Source: Youngiibacter multivorans (GTDB lineage: Bacteria; Bacillota; Clostridia; Clostridiales; Clostridiaceae). From it: a stretch of 64,000 nt of DNA. This document shows positions 62,110 through 64,000 of the stretch, piece by piece (the stretch's first letter is position 1; each line of letters starts with the position of its first letter). Below the pieces are notes generated by a model, which worked only from the letters and a program-made list of their open reading frames with translations, was not told where the DNA came from and searched no databases. The DNA lies in NCBI RefSeq assembly GCF_017873395.1, contig NZ_JAGGKC010000005.1, forward strand, positions 62,001 through 126,000, written 5' to 3'. The position numbers and the translations under genes are program-made.

Positions 62110-62931
62110 ATGAGACTTGAACTGCACTGCCACACCACCGCTTCTGACGGGAGGCTGACTCCAGACGAGCTTATGGCTCTAGCCGTAAAGGAAGGGCTTG
62201 ACACTCTTGCTGTCACCGACCATGACACAACAGCTGCCCTTCCAAGGCTTGCTGAGCTCTCAATGGAAAGCGGAGTAAAGCTAATACCCGGAATAGAGCT
62301 TACGACAAGCCGAAACGAAGAAAGCATCCACGTCCTCGGCTATTTCACTGACGAGAGCTACAAGAACACCGAGCTTTGCGAATTTCTCCAGGACAAGTAC
62401 ACCCACAGGAACGACAGGGTGAAGAAAATGCTGAAGCTTTTAAAGCAGCATTTTGAAATCGACCTGGACTATGACGAGATCAGGAACAATTCCACAGGAG
62501 TCCTTACACGTGTCCACGTAGCCAAGGAAATAACGAAGCTCTACAAGCAGTACACTTTAGACTACATCTTCGACAACTTCATATCCAAAGACAGCCCTGC
62601 ATATGTGGAAAACCAGTATCTTCCTGTCGAAGAAGGCATAAAGCTGCTGAAAGGCTATGGATGCGTTGTCGTTCTCGCCCATCCTGTCATCTACAAGAAG
62701 AACACTCTGGAAGACCTGCTTGAGTACGATTTTGACGGACTTGAATGCTACTACTTCCTGAACAATGAGGAGCTTACCAACAAGTCGCTGCTTCTTGCGA
62801 GACAGAAGAACCTTCTTGTCACTGCAGGCTCAGACTATCACGGAATCAAGGGTGACAGGAAGCATGGCTACCTTGCCTCAATTGAATATGACCCTGAACA
62901 TCTGGTCCCTTTCTTGAGCAGATTCATGTGA
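62110..62931 (+). CDS. PHP-domain phosphoesterase (TrpH/RNase AM-like)
   Basis: A 273-residue metal-dependent phosphoesterase. All four PHP motifs are visible: LELHCHTTASDG (1), AVTDHDT (2), IPGIELTT (3) and the later AHP and GSDYHG (4), giving a trinuclear metal site. The size and the inserted helical segment (about 95-165) match the YciV/TrpH group, which removes phosphate from 3',5'-nucleoside bisphosphates or degrades short RNA. AAGGAG is 6 bases before the ATG, and the gap to the LDH-like gene is 10 bases, so co-transcription is likely. Confidence 0.9.
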   Translation: MRLELHCHTTASDGRLTPDELMALAVKEGLDTLAVTDHDTTAALPRLAELSMESGVKLIPGIELTTSRNEESIHVLGYFTDESYKNTELCEFLQDKYTHRNDRVKKMLKLLKQHFEIDLDYDEIRNNSTGVLTRVHVAKEITKLYKQYTLDYIFDNFISKDSPAYVENQYLPVEEGIKLLKGYGCVVVLAHPVIYKKNTLEDLLEYDFDGLECYYFLNNEELTNKSLLLARQKNLLVTAGSDYHGIKGDRKHGYLASIEYDPEHLVPFLSRFM

Positions 62932-62965
62932 AACAGCACATTTAAACTGAAAGGAAAAGCATATT

Positions 62966-63373
62966 ATGGAAAGACCGAATATTAGTCTGGATACCATAGT
63001 CATCGACTGCAGTGAGGAAGACGTGAAGAAAATGATGGATTTTTATGTGCTTCTAACGGGCTTCATTCCTGAGCCATATTCGGAGGATGTCATTCCGACA
63101 CTTACGGGCAAATGCATCTCAATTTCCCTATATCCAGTGAAAAGCTACATACCTCCGACCTTTCCGTCTCCGGCGGTTGGCAGGCAGCTCCATCTGGACT
63201 TCTTTGTCACTGACCTTGAGTCAGCAGTTTCCTATGCAAGAAGCATAGGCGCGGCAGATTCACCGAAGCAGTTCCATTCCTCATACCATATAATGCTGGA
63301 TCCTTCGGGCCACCCTTTCTGCCTTACTACCAACGGTCCAACTGTCGAGGCAGGTTTCCAACAGGTTGAGTGA
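62966..63373 (+). CDS. VOC-family (glyoxalase-like) protein
   Basis: A 135-residue protein of the vicinal oxygen chelate fold, with LDTIVIDCSEEDVKKMMDFY at the start, RQLHLDFFVTDLESAVSYA in the middle and IMLDPSGHPFCLTT as last strand. The pattern is typical of the bacterial VOC group annotated as glyoxalase-like domain proteins. AAAGGAAA lies before the ATG. It starts 35 bases after the PHP gene and is the last gene of the operon before the terminator. Substrate unknown. Confidence 0.85.
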   Translation: MERPNISLDTIVIDCSEEDVKKMMDFYVLLTGFIPEPYSEDVIPTLTGKCISISLYPVKSYIPPTFPSPAVGRQLHLDFFVTDLESAVSYARSIGAADSPKQFHSSYHIMLDPSGHPFCLTTNGPTVEAGFQQVE

Positions 63374-63413
63374 TTAAAGGGATAAGCTAAAATAAGAGAA
63401 CAAAAACTTTAAA

Positions 63414-63449
63414 AAACGGGTAAATGATGCTGTCATCATTTACCCGTTT
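63414..63449. terminator. Bidirectional terminator before the YczE-like gene
   Basis: A 16-bp perfect stem (AAACGGGTAAATGATG / CATCATTTACCCGTTT) with loop CTGT between convergent genes. Confidence 0.92.
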
Positions 63450-63475
63450 CATCTATCGAATATTTTATGCCTGAG

Positions 63476-64000
63476 CTACGCACAGGTTGCTGATAGGTTC
63501 AGCTTCCTGAACAAAGGACCTGATTTCTTCATGAAGAATCCAATCATCGGCCCGAACATCAGCATGCCTATGACAGTCCCCTCCCTTACGGTAAGAGGAA
63601 CCTTGATTGTGACTACAAGAATAAGCACCAGCATTATGCAGATTACATCAACAAGCTGCCTGATATGGCTGAACTTCAGCCCTGTCTTGCCTGCAACGGC
63701 CATGCAGAGTCCCTCAAGTGCGAATGTGACTGCGTCCAGGTCCATTATTGCACCTACCGATGCGGCTATAAGAGTGTATGATGAAACGAGGACTGCAATC
63801 CTCAATAGATAGCTGTCAAACGAAATGTCTCCAAGTACGTTGTAGAGCACGAAATTGACCACCATGCCAAGAAGGATGCTTACCGGTACCTGAAGCAGGT
63901 GTCTGAACTTGAAGTCCTTCCTGAGGATGACCAGCTGTCCCGCAACGCAGGATATGTTGATTGCCATGCCTATTGTGCCTACTTTTATTCCTGTAAGGAA
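63476..64000 (-). CDS. YczE/YyaS-like integral membrane protein, 5' part outside window
   Basis: The reading frame is open from the stop at 63476 to the right edge; the first Met inside (63967) is preceded in frame by LTGIKVGTIGMAIN, which matches the glycine-rich motif before the third helix of YczE/YitT-like proteins, so translation starts outside the window. The visible 174 residues hold about four to five helices, with GAIMDLDAVTFALEGLC near the middle. Members are predicted transporters of unknown substrate. The N-terminal part cannot be seen. Confidence 0.8.
   Translation of the reverse strand, partial: FLTGIKVGTIGMAINISCVAGQLVILRKDFKFRHLLQVPVSILLGMVVNFVLYNVLGDISFDSYLLRIAVLVSSYTLIAASVGAIMDLDAVTFALEGLCMAVAGKTGLKFSHIRQLVDVICIMLVLILVVTIKVPLTVREGTVIGMLMFGPMIGFFMKKSGPLFRKLNLSATCA

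Overview
The window looks like the chromosome of an anaerobic or facultative low-to-mid GC Gram-positive bacterium (Bacillota, probably class Clostridia). The reasons are strong AGGAGG-type ribosome binding sites, many TTG start codons, heavy AGG use for arginine, lactose/cellobiose PTS genes under a LevR/CelR-type sigma-54 activator, an Lsa-type ABC-F protein, a CcpA-like cre site and lipobox binding proteins. The genus cannot be fixed from this sequence. I see no phage, insertion sequence, CRISPR array or rRNA.

Layout. 1-2.3 kb: tail of a SHOCT-domain gene, then a type I pullulanase. 2.35-6.4 kb (minus): polA, coaE, a lytic transglycosylase and a small membrane protein. 6.6-6.8 kb: two tRNA-Leu genes. 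7.0-7.8 kb: two VOC/glyoxalase-fold proteins. 8.0-24.9 kb (minus): a maltodextrin/starch block with GH31 alpha-glucosidase, MalQ, phosphorylase, maltose-binding lipoprotein, a small membrane protein, an unusually long MalF, MalG, MalK, a LacI regulator, an intracellular GH13 and a secreted lipoprotein alpha-amylase. 25.1-29.4 kb (minus): spermidine/putrescine ABC transporter with an XRE-cupin regulator. 29.6-31.6 kb: YbaK and an Lsa-type ABC-F protein. 31.7-35.7 kb (minus): nitroreductase, FrnE thioredoxin-fold protein, then LpdD-like protein, UbiX and a DASS transporter with a divergent LysR. 37-39.5 kb: Uup-type ABC-F and a small membrane protein.

39.5-52.3 kb is a beta-glucoside region. 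A sigma-54 activator is divergent from a PTS cluster in which an IIA-IIB-IIC cassette occurs twice. An exact -24/-12 promoter with an array of CGAAACACTG sites lies before the second copy. Three GH1 genes follow, one lacking the usual acid/base glutamate.

52.4-55.9 kb (minus) holds a nuclease, an O-antigen-ligase-like protein, a ferredoxin and a DUF4097 pair. 56.0-63.4 kb is the most unusual part. A protein of about 1,600 residues combines an HD phosphohydrolase domain, helical repeats, a NadD-like nucleotidylyltransferase, a GNAT-like segment and a possible phosphoribosyltransferase-like segment. It is followed closely by an N-terminally extended lactate-dehydrogenase-like protein, a PHP phosphoesterase and a VOC protein. 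A YczE-like membrane protein runs off the right edge.

The dominant theme is polysaccharide use. Amylase, the MalEFGK importer, phosphorylase, MalQ, GH31 and pullulanase form a full starch route, and the PTS plus GH1 enzymes handle beta-glucosides.
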